Of a stretch of DNA of 14,740 nt, positions 7,872 to 14,697 are shown one piece after another. The DNA comes from Equadaptatus sp045642965 (GTDB lineage: Bacteria; Synergistota; Synergistia; Synergistales; Synergistaceae). A model generated the notes under the pieces. It did not search any database and was not told where the DNA came from. It was given only the letters and a program-made list of their open reading frames with translations. The position numbers and the translations under genes are program-made. Where the stretch lies: assembly GCA_045642965.1 (NCBI GenBank), contig JAZUJX010000076.1, positions 1-14,740 of the forward strand, in the 5' to 3' direction. Within the stretch, counting starts at the first letter, position 1. Each line of letters starts with the position of its first letter.

Positions 7872-8584
7872 TGAGAAAATATGAGGAACTGCTCCGCGGC
7901 GCTCTGAAAATCAGACAGCCTGACGCCAAAGAAGGGCTTCGCGTCAATATTGACACGATACTTTTGGCGCATTTTGTATCGCCGAAAAAAGATGAAAAAA
8001 TTCTTGAACTCGGCTGTGCGCACGGGGCAATTTCTCTGATACTCGCAAAACGCGGTTTTGCCGTTAAAGGAATAGACATCCAGCCGCACCTGATTGAACT
8101 GGCAAAAGAAAACGCTGCGTTCAACGGCATAAGCGCTGAATTTGAAACGGCAGACCTGAGGGAATACAAAAAAATATCTGCTCCGCAGAGTTTTGACAGA
8201 ATAGTCGTAAATCCGCCTTATTTTCAGGCGGCTTCAAGCAGCAGGGTAAGCCCGTCGTCAGCCGTGGCATCAGCGCGTCAGGGAACGGACTGCAGCCTTG
8301 AGGACGTTGCCGCTGCCTCGCGCTATCTGCTGAAAAACAGGGGCAGACTTGATATTATTATGGCCGCGCAGCGTTCGGCAGAGCTTTTTGCACTGCTTGA
8401 AAACAGCAGTATCAGCGTAAAAAAAGTTCGTTTTGTTTATCCGAAACCGAGGGCGGAAGCTTCGGTGGTTCTGGTAGAAGCTGTACGCGCCGCAAAAAAA
8501 GGAACATCTGTTCTGCCGCCGCTTTTTGTTCTTGACGCGGACGGAAAAGAAACAGAAGAAATGCTTGAAAATTATTCGCTGTAA
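7871..8584 (+). CDS. TrmN6/YfiC-type N6-adenine methyltransferase, likely tRNA A37
   Basis: A 237-residue SAM-dependent Rossmann methyltransferase. Motif I is ELGCAHG (46-52), the acidic ribose-binding end of strand 2 is GIDIQPH (67-73), and the catalytic motif is NPPY (114-117), which marks amino-group (N6-A) methylation. The N-terminal RQP...GLRVNIDTILLAHF pattern is that of the TrmN6/YfiC/YabB group, whose E. coli member makes m6A37 in tRNA1(Val). The start codon overlaps the smc stop by one base (TAATG), so translation is probably by re-initiation. The next gene is rsmI; a YabB-like gene near rsmI is also seen in Bacillus subtilis (yabB-yazA-yabC), although the intervening yazA is absent here. 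The family is well supported; the exact tRNA target is not. Confidence 0.82.
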   Translation: MRKYEELLRGALKIRQPDAKEGLRVNIDTILLAHFVSPKKDEKILELGCAHGAISLILAKRGFAVKGIDIQPHLIELAKENAAFNGISAEFETADLREYKKISAPQSFDRIVVNPPYFQAASSSRVSPSSAVASARQGTDCSLEDVAAASRYLLKNRGRLDIIMAAQRSAELFALLENSSISVKKVRFVYPKPRAEASVVLVEAVRAAKKGTSVLPPLFVLDADGKETEEMLENYSL

Positions 8585-8590
8585 AGGAGA
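8583..8590 (+). promoter_or_regulatory. ribosome-binding site of rsmI
   Basis: AAAGGAGA overlaps the stop codon of the methyltransferase gene and lies five bases before ATG 8596; it is among the strongest sites in the operon and supports this start. Confidence 0.75.
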
Positions 8591-8595
8591 TAAAA

Positions 8596-9408
8596 ATGCC
8601 GCTGACAGTCGTCCCGACGCCCGTGGGGAATTTGGAAGACATGACGCTGAGAGGTTTGCGCATACTGCGCGAAGCCGATGTCATTGCGTGCGAGGACACC
8701 CGCCATACGCTGCAGCTTCTCAATCACTACGATATAAAAAAGCCGCTGATTTCCTGCCACGAGCATAACGAAACGGAACGCTGCGAAGAAATTGCCGCGC
8801 TTGTACGCGGCGGCAAAAACGTAGCGCTTGTCTCCGACGCAGGCACCCCGGGTTTGTCAGACCCTGGCGGCAAGATCGTAAAATATATGCTTGAAAACGG
8901 ACTGCCTGCCGACGTGCTTCCGGGAGCCAACGCGCTTCTTCCGGCGCTGCTTCTGTCCGGAATAGGCATGGAAAGCTTTACCTTCGCGGGTTTTCTGAAA
9001 GGCAAAGAGAGTGAAAAGAAAAACAGGCTCTCAGAGCTTGCAAAAATTAAAAACACGCTTGTTTTTTACGTTGCGCCGCACAGGCTGTTTAGGGAACTTG
9101 AACTTATCGCATCGGTGCTCGGTGACAGAAAAGCGTCGCTTGTACGCGAGATATCAAAAATACATCAGGAAACAATTGCTTCGACCCTGCTCGGCTTCAA
9201 AGACTTGCTGACCGAAGAACGGATGCGCGGTGAGTTTGTCTGCGTCGTTGAAGGTTTCAGCGAAGAATCCTCCGACGAAACCGAATGGCTTGAAGAAGCA
9301 AAAAAACTGTACAGGGGTGGAGAAACAGTAAAAAATGTCGTAAACTTAATTGCGGCAAAATACGGGACCGCCCCGAACAGGATAAAGAAGACACTTCTGG
9401 AAGCATAA
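8596..9408 (+). CDS. rsmI: 16S rRNA (cytidine-1402-2'-O)-methyltransferase
   Basis: A 270-residue tetrapyrrole-methylase-fold enzyme that adds the 2'-O-methyl of m4Cm1402 in the ribosomal P site and so tunes decoding accuracy. Family blocks are all present: PTPVGNLEDMTLR (7-19), CEDTRHT (32-38), the SAM-binding SDAGTPGLSDPG (80-91), PGANALLPAL (109-118), REISKIHQE (184-192) and GEFVCVVEG (212-220). The usual basic GFLPRK loop is altered to GFLKGK but still basic. The length agrees with the family, including a short helical C-terminal tail. It follows the TrmN6-like gene by 11 bases and precedes metG by 20. The N4-methyl partner RsmH is not in the window; it is normally encoded with division genes. 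Confidence 0.96.
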   Translation: MPLTVVPTPVGNLEDMTLRGLRILREADVIACEDTRHTLQLLNHYDIKKPLISCHEHNETERCEEIAALVRGGKNVALVSDAGTPGLSDPGGKIVKYMLENGLPADVLPGANALLPALLLSGIGMESFTFAGFLKGKESEKKNRLSELAKIKNTLVFYVAPHRLFRELELIASVLGDRKASLVREISKIHQETIASTLLGFKDLLTEERMRGEFVCVVEGFSEESSDETEWLEEAKKLYRGGETVKNVVNLIAAKYGTAPNRIKKTLLEA

Positions 9409-9415
9409 TAATTTT

Positions 9416-9421
9416 GGGAGG
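9416..9421 (+). promoter_or_regulatory. ribosome-binding site that fixes the metG start
   Basis: GGGAGG lies seven bases before ATG 9429. A TTG at 9414 in the same frame overlaps this site and is therefore rejected as the start. Confidence 0.75.
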
Positions 9422-9428
9422 CATTGCT

Positions 9429-11378
9429 ATGTCCGAAAAAAGTTTTTATATCACAACACCAATCTATTACGTCAACGACGTTCCGCACATAGGCCATGCC
9501 TACACGACGGTCGCGGCTGATACTCTTGCCCGCTGGCACCGTTCTGGCGGAGACAAAACGTGGTTCCTGACAGGAACAGACGAGCACGGGCAGAAAATAC
9601 AGAATTCTGCCGAAAAACGCGGAATAACACCGAAAGAGCTGTGTGACGAAGTCGTCCAGAATTTCCAGAAGCTCTGGAAAGTGCTGAACATATCCAACAA
9701 CGATTTTATCCGCACGACAGACGACCGCCACGTTGAATTCGTGCAGAAAGCTTTCAAACAGCTGCTCGACAGCGGCGACATATACAAAGGCGAATATGAA
9801 GGGTGGTACTGCGTACCCTGCGAAACCTACGTTCCCGACGCCCAGATTGGAGAAGGCAACACCTGTCCGGACTGCCACCGTCCTCTCGTCAGAATGAAAG
9901 AGGAAACGTACTTCTTTAAGCAGTCAAAATATGCCGAAAAGCTTCTCAAATACTACGAAGAAAATCCGGACGCGATTATGCCGAAATCGCGCTACAACGA
10001 AGTAATAAGCTACATCAAATCGGGACTGCGCGACCAGTCGATATCGCGCACCACGCTTAAATGGGGCATACCCGTTCCAGGTGACGACAAACACGTTATC
10101 TACGTGTGGTTTGACGCCCTGCTTAACTACGTGTCGGCGCTGAGCAGCGGTGAAAACAGCGAAGAACTGAAAAAATACTGGCAGGCGGCGAATCATCTCG
10201 TCGGTAAAGACATAATCCGCTTCCACTGTGTAATATGGCCGGCAGTGCTTATGGCGCTCGGTATCGAGCCGCCGAAACGCGTTTTCGCGCACGGCTGGTG
10301 GACTGTTGACGGCGCGAAAATGTCAAAATCCGTCGGCAACGTTGTTGACCCGTTTGAAATGGTTGACGTGTACGGAGTTGACCCGTTCCGTTATTTCCTT
10401 CTCCGTCAGGTTCCTTTCGGACTGGACGGCGACTTTGCGGAAGCAGCTATGGTTCAGCACATCAACTCCGACCTCGCAAACGACTTTGGCAATCTGCTTT
10501 CAAGAAGCACGCAGATGCTTGTCAAATACCGCGAAGGCAGACTGCCGCAGAATATCGTTCAGACCGACCTTGACAAAGAAATACAGTCAATGGCTGAAGA
10601 AACGCTTGCCAAAGCGGAAGAACTCATGGGCAGATTTGCCTTTGACGACACGCTTAAAACAATCTGGGCTTTCATAAGCCGCTGCAACAAATATATTGAC
10701 GAAACAGAGCCGTGGAAACTCGGCAAAGAAGGAAACGTCGAACGCCTTGACGCCGTTCTCCGCACTCTTTGGGAAGCGCTGAGATTAACGGCGGTACTTA
10801 TCGCTCCGTTCATGCCCTATGCAGCAGAGAAAACCTATGCGCAGCTTGGGCTGTCCGGCTCGCTCTTTGACGGCGTGCGCGCGGAATGGAAATGGGGCAG
10901 TAACTTTGATGTCACAGTCACCAAAGGAGAAATACTTTTCCCGCGCATTGACGTCGAAAAATGGGCGGAAGAAAGAAAAGTCCGCGACGCGGCTCGTCTT
11001 GCAAAGCAGAACCCCGCGGCGGCAAGAGATTACGGAAAGCATGAAGAGGAAACAACGATAGAAAGCTTCTCAGGTCAGGAACTCAGGGTTGCGGTCGTGG
11101 AAAAGGTCGAACCGGCGCAGAACTCTGACAAGCTCTATCTTATAAGCATTGACCTCGGCTACGAAAAGCGTACGATAGTCTCAGGCATACGCAAATTCTT
11201 CAAGCCTGAAGATTTAATCGGCAAAAAAATTGTCGTGCTCTGCAACCTCAAACCGGCGAAAATCCGCGGCAACGCGTCAAACGGCATGCTTTTGGCAGCC
11301 GCGACCGCCAAGGAAGAGCAGCTTACGCTCCTCACGGTTATGGACGACACGATTCCTGCAGGTACGAGAATAGGATAA
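9429..11378 (+). CDS. metG: methionyl-tRNA synthetase
   Basis: A 649-residue class I aminoacyl-tRNA synthetase that charges initiator and elongator tRNA-Met in the cytosol. The ATP site motifs are HIGH (20-23, in VPHIGHAYT) and KMSKS (297-301). The connective-peptide insert has two CxxC knuckles, C128/C131 and C146/C149, a zinc-binding arrangement. The anticodon-binding helical domain follows, and residues 547-649 form a C-terminal EMAP/Trbp111-like tRNA-binding OB domain (FSGQELRVAVVEKVEPAQNSD region; NLKPAKIRGNASNGMLL) that in relatives also mediates dimerisation. All parts are intact. It sits between rsmI (20-base gap) and the TatD-family gene (5-base gap). A metG-tatD pair is a familiar bacterial arrangement (metS-yabD in Bacillus). 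Confidence 0.97.
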   Translation: MSEKSFYITTPIYYVNDVPHIGHAYTTVAADTLARWHRSGGDKTWFLTGTDEHGQKIQNSAEKRGITPKELCDEVVQNFQKLWKVLNISNNDFIRTTDDRHVEFVQKAFKQLLDSGDIYKGEYEGWYCVPCETYVPDAQIGEGNTCPDCHRPLVRMKEETYFFKQSKYAEKLLKYYEENPDAIMPKSRYNEVISYIKSGLRDQSISRTTLKWGIPVPGDDKHVIYVWFDALLNYVSALSSGENSEELKKYWQAANHLVGKDIIRFHCVIWPAVLMALGIEPPKRVFAHGWWTVDGAKMSKSVGNVVDPFEMVDVYGVDPFRYFLLRQVPFGLDGDFAEAAMVQHINSDLANDFGNLLSRSTQMLVKYREGRLPQNIVQTDLDKEIQSMAEETLAKAEELMGRFAFDDTLKTIWAFISRCNKYIDETEPWKLGKEGNVERLDAVLRTLWEALRLTAVLIAPFMPYAAEKTYAQLGLSGSLFDGVRAEWKWGSNFDVTVTKGEILFPRIDVEKWAEERKVRDAARLAKQNPAAARDYGKHEEETTIESFSGQELRVAVVEKVEPAQNSDKLYLISIDLGYEKRTIVSGIRKFFKPEDLIGKKIVVLCNLKPAKIRGNASNGMLLAAATAKEEQLTLLTVMDDTIPAGTRIG

Positions 11379-11383
11379 AAGCA

Positions 11384-12172
11384 TTGCTGATAGACTCGCA
11401 CTGCCATCTTGATCCGGAATATTTTCCCGACGGACTCTGCCAAATGCTTGAAACGGCATCGGCAAACGGCGTCCGTCGGATGCTTTATGCAGGCTGCAAT
11501 TATGAAAGCAGCTTGAACGCGATTCGTCAGGCGGCAGAGTACGAAGAAATTTACGCCGCAGTCGGTCTGCATCCGGAAAACGCTGAAGAAATGCCGGACG
11601 GAATTTCAAGCGGACTCAGACAGCTTTCAAAATGCGGAAAGGTTGTCGCGATAGGCGAAATCGGACTTGATTATTACTACGTCTCCGAAACGCGCGGGCT
11701 GCAGAAAAAACTGTTCGCAGAGCAGATTGAATGGGCTGTTGAAGAAAACAAGCCCGTTGTGGTTCACGTCAGGAACGCCAAAAACAAAGAAGACGGCGAC
11801 GCAATGAAAGACACGCTTGAAATTCTGCGCACGCACGGAGCGGAAAAATGCGGAGGCATAATTCACTGCTTCGGCGGAAATTACGATGAGGCCGCGCAGG
11901 CTCTGTCATTGGGCTTTTATATCTCGTTCAGCGGAATAGTTACCTTCAAAAATACTGCGGAACTTCGCGAAACGGCGAAGCAGATACCTCTTGACAGAAT
12001 ACTCTGCGAAACAGACTCGCCCTATCTTGCGCCCGTACCGTACAGGGGAAAAAGCAATCAGCCTGCGTACGTCGCAGAGGTCTATAAATGCCTTGCGGAG
12101 CTGAAAGGTATGGAACTTGAAGCTTTTTCCGCGGCAGTTGAAAACAACTGCCGGAATTTGTTTAAATGGTAA
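11384..12172 (+). CDS. TatD-family metal-dependent hydrolase/DNase
   Basis: A 262-residue TIM-barrel amidohydrolase of the TatD/YabD/YcfH group; characterised members are metal-dependent nucleases (3'-5' exonuclease or AP-endonuclease activity), acting in the cytosol. Expected metal ligands are all visible: H6 and H8 (SHCHLD), E92 (GEIGLDYY), H128 (VVVHVR), H161 (IIHCFGG) and D211 (CETDSPYLAP). Translation must begin at TTG 11384 or the adjacent CTG 11387, because the next in-frame ATG (residue 21) would delete the HxH ligands; MLIDSHCHLD is the usual family start. The ribosome-binding site is weak (AGGAT near 11372), and the gap to metG is only five bases, so coupling to metG is likely. The last codons form a perfect hairpin (see 12132-12153). 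The paralogue (YcfH-like or TatD proper) cannot be settled here. Confidence 0.93.
   Translation: MLIDSHCHLDPEYFPDGLCQMLETASANGVRRMLYAGCNYESSLNAIRQAAEYEEIYAAVGLHPENAEEMPDGISSGLRQLSKCGKVVAIGEIGLDYYYVSETRGLQKKLFAEQIEWAVEENKPVVVHVRNAKNKEDGDAMKDTLEILRTHGAEKCGGIIHCFGGNYDEAAQALSLGFYISFSGIVTFKNTAELRETAKQIPLDRILCETDSPYLAPVPYRGKSNQPAYVAEVYKCLAELKGMELEAFSAAVENNCRNLFKW
12132..12153 (+). other. perfect 9-bp hairpin with AAAA loop inside the tatD-family 3' end
   Basis: CGGCAGTTG (12132-12140) and CAACTGCCG (12145-12153) are exact reverse complements around an AAAA tetraloop, followed by a broken T-rich run (GAATTTGTTT). The structure ends 19 bases before the hydrolase stop and 32 before the tgt ATG. It could be an attenuator, a partial intrinsic terminator, an RNase processing or stabilising structure, or a by-product of codon choice at the conserved C-terminus. 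Confidence 0.4.
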
Positions 12173-12174
12173 TC

Positions 12175-12180
12175 GGGAGA
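12175..12180 (+). promoter_or_regulatory. ribosome-binding site that fixes the tgt start
   Basis: GGGAGA lies five bases before ATG 12186, just after the hydrolase stop. It supports the short form of tgt over a start at 12117 deep inside the upstream gene. Confidence 0.7.
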
Positions 12181-12185
12181 CAACT

Positions 12186-13310
12186 ATGTTTGAATACAAA
12201 ATAATCGCGGAAGACAAAGAAACAGGGGCAAGGGCAGGGGAATTTACAACACCGCACGGAATTATCAAAACTCCCGTGTTTATGCCTGTCGGAACGCAGG
12301 CAACGGTCAAGGCGATAGTCCCTGAAGAGCTTGAAGCTCTCGGCGCTCAGATTATACTTTCAAACACCTATCATCTCTACATGCGCCCCGGAGAGGACAT
12401 CGTTGCCGAAGCCGGTGGGCTGCACCGCTTTATGAACTGGAAACACCCGATACTGACGGACTCGGGCGGTTTTCAGGTATTCTCGCTCAGCGACCTGCGA
12501 AAAATAAACGAAGACGGCGTTGAATTCCGCTCCCACATAGACGGAAGCAAACATTTTATGCGCCCCGAAGACTCAATAGCGATACAGGAAAAGCTCGGAG
12601 CCGATATTATCATGGCGTTTGACGAGTGCGTAAAGCTTCCTGCTGAACAGGACTACTCGCTGAAATCAATGGAACGCACCGTACGCTGGGCAAAACGCTG
12701 CAAAGAATTTCACAGCAGGGAAGACCAGGCGCTCTTTGGAATAGTTCAAGGCTGTACCTTTGAAAAACAGCGCATAGAATGTGCGCGTCTGCTTCAGGAA
12801 ATTGACTTCCCCGGCTACGCAATAGGCGGGCTCTCAGTCGGCGAATCGCACGAAGAAATGTACCGCATACTTGACTGCACCGTGCCCGAGCTTCCGAAAG
12901 AAAAACCGCGCTACCTCATGGGCGTAGGTTTCCCGACGAACCTTGTTGAAGGAATAGCACGCGGAATAGATATGTTTGACTGCGTGCTTCCGACGCGCAA
13001 CGGCAGAAACGGAACGGTATTCACGCACGAAGGTAGAATGAACCTCAAAAACCTGAAATACGCGCGCGACTTTACGCCTATGGATCCGCATTGCGGATGC
13101 TATGCATGCAGAAATTACACACGCGCCTACATACGCCATCTCTACACGGCGGGAGAAATACTCGCCGCAAGACTATGCAGTCTGCACAACGTTCATTTCC
13201 TTGTGAACCTTGTCGCCGAAGCAAGGCAGGCGATAATAGACGGGCGCTTTGCGCGGTTCCGCAGAAACTTCATGGAAACGTTCATGGACGGTGCATATCT
13301 TAATGACTGA
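12186..13310 (+). CDS. tgt: queuine tRNA-ribosyltransferase (TGT)
   Basis: A 374-residue TIM-barrel enzyme that swaps guanine-34 for the queuosine precursor preQ1 in tRNAs with GUN anticodons (Asp, Asn, His, Tyr). The general acid/base is D92 in LTDSGGFQVFSL; the nucleophile is D265 in IDMFDCVLPTRNGR; the substrate-pocket block is GGLSVGE (214-220). The structural zinc is held by C303, C305, C308 and H334, with the spacing of the Zymomonas enzyme (26 residues from the last Cys to the His). Length is normal and no residue is missing. The gap to the TatD-family gene is 13 bases and the end overlaps tsaC by 8 bases. queA and the preQ1 synthesis genes are not in the window, so whether the cell makes or scavenges preQ1 cannot be told. 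Confidence 0.97.
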   Translation: MFEYKIIAEDKETGARAGEFTTPHGIIKTPVFMPVGTQATVKAIVPEELEALGAQIILSNTYHLYMRPGEDIVAEAGGLHRFMNWKHPILTDSGGFQVFSLSDLRKINEDGVEFRSHIDGSKHFMRPEDSIAIQEKLGADIIMAFDECVKLPAEQDYSLKSMERTVRWAKRCKEFHSREDQALFGIVQGCTFEKQRIECARLLQEIDFPGYAIGGLSVGESHEEMYRILDCTVPELPKEKPRYLMGVGFPTNLVEGIARGIDMFDCVLPTRNGRNGTVFTHEGRMNLKNLKYARDFTPMDPHCGCYACRNYTRAYIRHLYTAGEILAARLCSLHNVHFLVNLVAEARQAIIDGRFARFRRNFMETFMDGAYLND

Positions 13311-14289
13311 AATTGAACGGCGGCTTGAAAAAATATATTCGCAGACAACGGAAGCCGAACGCATGGAAATTGAACGCGCGGCGGAATTTATACGCGGCGG
13401 AAAGCTTGTAGCCTTTCCTACGGAAACGGTCTACGGCTTGGGCGCAAACGCTCTTGACGCGGACGCCGTCCGCAAAACCTACGAGGCAAAGGGGCGTCCG
13501 TCCGACAATCCGCTGATACTTCACGTAGCCTCGGTTGAAATGGCGGAAAAAGTTGTCGAACTGAACGGAATGGCGCGCACGCTTATGGAAAAATTCTGGC
13601 CGGGACCTCTTACCTTAGTGCTTCCGGCAAAAGAAATCGTGCCGTACGCAACGCGTGGAGGGCTTGAAACTGCCGCCGTGCGCATGCCGGACAACAGAAT
13701 TGCGCTTGAACTTATCCGTGCGGCGGATCTGCCGGTATCGGCGCCGAGCGCTAACAAAAGCGGGCGTCCGAGCCCGACGGACGCGCAGACGGTACGCGAC
13801 GATCTGGGCAGCGCAGTCGCGCAGGTGCTTGACGGCGGCGAAACAAAAATCGGCGTGGAATCAACGGTAATAGACGTAACGGGCAGCAGTCCTGTACTGC
13901 TTCGCGCAGGAGGACTGCCGAAAGAAAAAATAGAAGAAGCGCTTGGACTGAAAGTTCTGCTTCCGCAGGACAAAAACGTAATCAAACGCTCTCCCGGAAC
14001 AAGATACCGCCACTATGCGCCGAAACTTCCTCTGCTGCTTGCAAAAGCAGAAGACGCAGAAAAAACGGCGCAAGGCAGAAAATATGCCTGGATGGGAACA
14101 TCGGAAATATCCGGCAGTCCTGTTAAAAAACTTATTTTCAAAAGCGAAGAAGAATACGCGCACGAAGTGTTCAGAGCGCTGAGAGAGCTTGAAAAATCCG
14201 GCGCGGAAATAATAATTGCCGAAATTCCGTCAGAAAAAGGCATAGGACTTGCGATAAAAGACAGATTAAATCGTGCAGCCGGTAATTGA
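13303..14289 (+). CDS. tsaC: threonylcarbamoyl-AMP synthase, long Sua5 form
   Basis: A 328-residue enzyme that makes threonylcarbamoyl-AMP from threonine, bicarbonate and ATP, the first step of t6A37 formation on ANN-decoding tRNAs. The YrdC domain spans about 25-205: FPTETVYGLG (38-47), KGRPSDNPLI (63-72), PGPLTLVL (100-107), SAPSANKSGRPSPT (146-159), GVESTVID (184-191). The linker SPGTRYRHYAP (230-240), which is thought to cover the active site, and a C-terminal Sua5 domain ending GLAIKDRLNRAA make this the long Sua5 type rather than the short TsaC of E. coli. The ATG at 13303 overlaps tgt by 8 bases with no strong ribosome-binding site, suggesting coupling; an in-frame extension to 13249 lies wholly inside tgt and adds nothing conserved. 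The stop codon lies within the -35 box of the tRNA promoter. Confidence 0.95.
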   Translation: MTEIERRLEKIYSQTTEAERMEIERAAEFIRGGKLVAFPTETVYGLGANALDADAVRKTYEAKGRPSDNPLILHVASVEMAEKVVELNGMARTLMEKFWPGPLTLVLPAKEIVPYATRGGLETAAVRMPDNRIALELIRAADLPVSAPSANKSGRPSPTDAQTVRDDLGSAVAQVLDGGETKIGVESTVIDVTGSSPVLLRAGGLPKEKIEEALGLKVLLPQDKNVIKRSPGTRYRHYAPKLPLLLAKAEDAEKTAQGRKYAWMGTSEISGSPVKKLIFKSEEEYAHEVFRALRELEKSGAEIIIAEIPSEKGIGLAIKDRLNRAAGN

Positions 14290-14314
14290 CGGGCAGAAAA
14301 ACGAGTGCTATAAT
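14286..14314 (+). promoter_or_regulatory. strong sigma-70-type promoter of tRNA-Pro
   Basis: TTGACG (14286-14291) and a perfect TATAAT (14309-14314) are separated by 17 bases, with TGC just before the -10 (extended -10). Predicted initiation near 14320-14322 leaves a leader of only about 5-7 bases before the mature tRNA. The tsaC stop codon TGA (14287-14289) is part of the -35 hexamer. Confidence 0.88.
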
Positions 14315-14326
14315 GCACTGGTTCGT

Positions 14327-14404
14327 CGGGGCGTAGCGCAGTCTGGTTAGCGCGCTTGGTTCGGGACCAAGAGGTCGGAAGTTCAATTCTTCTCGCCCCG
14401 ACCA
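14327..14404 (+). tRNA. tRNA-Pro (anticodon CGG)
   Basis: The cloverleaf folds completely: acceptor CGGGGCG/CGCCCCG (C1-G72, typical of bacterial tRNA-Pro), D stem GCGC/GCGC with GG in the loop, anticodon stem CTTGG/CCAAG with loop TTCGGGA, T stem GGAAG/CTTCT (one G-T pair) with loop TTCAATT. The anticodon CGG is followed by G37, as expected for proline tRNAs. The discriminator A and the CCA end are encoded (14401-14404). It reads CCG codons. It has its own promoter and terminator and so is probably transcribed independently of the operon before it, with some read-through from tsaC possible. Confidence 0.97.
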
Positions 14405-14413
14405 GTTGAAAAC

Positions 14414-14440
14414 AAAACAGCTGTAAGAGGCTGTTTTTTT
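14414..14440 (+). terminator. intrinsic terminator after tRNA-Pro
   Basis: AAAACAGC (14414-14421) pairs exactly with GCTGTTTT (14430-14437) around an 8-base loop, and the T-run continues to 14440. It begins ten bases after the CCA end and would end the tRNA transcript and any read-through from the operon. Confidence 0.82.
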
Positions 14441-14463
14441 GTTGCTTGAAATATGGAAGCGCA

Positions 14464-14557
14464 AGGTTTAATCTTTTGTGTCTTTTGAATATGACGCTTG
14501 CAATTGTTCCTGTTGAGGAACACAGAGGCAGGCGCATCGCAGAAGCTGGTTAAACCT
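14464..14557 (+). ncRNA. candidate structured RNA, three nested helices, unknown
   Basis: No open frame explains this stretch. An outer stem pairs AGGTTTAATC (14464-14473) with GGTTAAACCT (14548-14557), ten pairs with one T-G. A middle stem pairs ATGACGCTTGC (14491-14501, A14494 bulged) with GCAGGCGCAT (14528-14537), ten pairs with one T-G. An apical hairpin pairs TGTTCC with GGAACA around TGTTGA (14505-14522). The wobbles are G-U on the + strand but A-C mismatches on the minus strand, so the + strand is the likelier transcript. A strong terminator begins 19 bases later. It lacks the conserved SRP RNA domain and is not tmRNA or tRNA. No clear promoter lies before the outer stem; TTGAAA (14446-14451) with TTTAAT (14467-14472) is only 15 bases apart and would start inside the structure. 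Confidence 0.35.
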
Positions 14558-14576
14558 AAAATTTACAGTAAATAAT

Positions 14577-14612
14577 AAAGCGGGGGACTGATTTCAGTTC
14601 CCCGCTTTGTTT
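14577..14612. terminator. strong, probably bidirectional, intrinsic terminator
   Basis: AAAGCGGGGGACTG (14577-14590) pairs with CAGTTCCCCGCTTT (14595-14608) over 14 bp with a single G-T pair and loop ATTT. On the + strand it is followed by GTTTTG; on the minus strand by TTATTATTT, so it can stop transcription from either side. It would end a + strand small RNA and a convergent gene entering from the right edge. Confidence 0.8.
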
Positions 14613-14697
14613 TGAATACTTTTGCTGTTAGCCGCCAAATGACAGCCGCCGGCAGAATTTTGGTACAACAACATTAACGGATAACACACAAAAACTG

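Noticed and set aside
14327..14404. tRNA-Pro as an integration (att) site for a mobile element
   Set aside because: No duplicated tRNA 3' end and no integrase or other mobile gene is visible downstream in the window.
14171..14464. Second minus-strand frame over the tRNA (GREELNFRPLGPEP segment)
   Set aside because: It is the same tRNA antisense artefact in another frame.
14013..14537. Minus-strand open frame of 174 codons with a segment reading GARRIELPTSWSRTKRANQ
   Set aside because: It runs antisense through the tsaC 3' end, the tRNA-Pro gene and its terminator. The quoted segment is the tRNA read backwards, a known type of false protein in databases.
14464..14557. SRP (4.5S) RNA
   Set aside because: The size and single long hairpin are suggestive, but the conserved apical domain with its GGAA-type loop and asymmetric internal loops is not present.
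14630..14651. Two copies of AGCCGCC 15 bases apart
   Set aside because: A 7-base repeat is too short to suggest an operator or attachment site without further support; part of it also forms a small hairpin.
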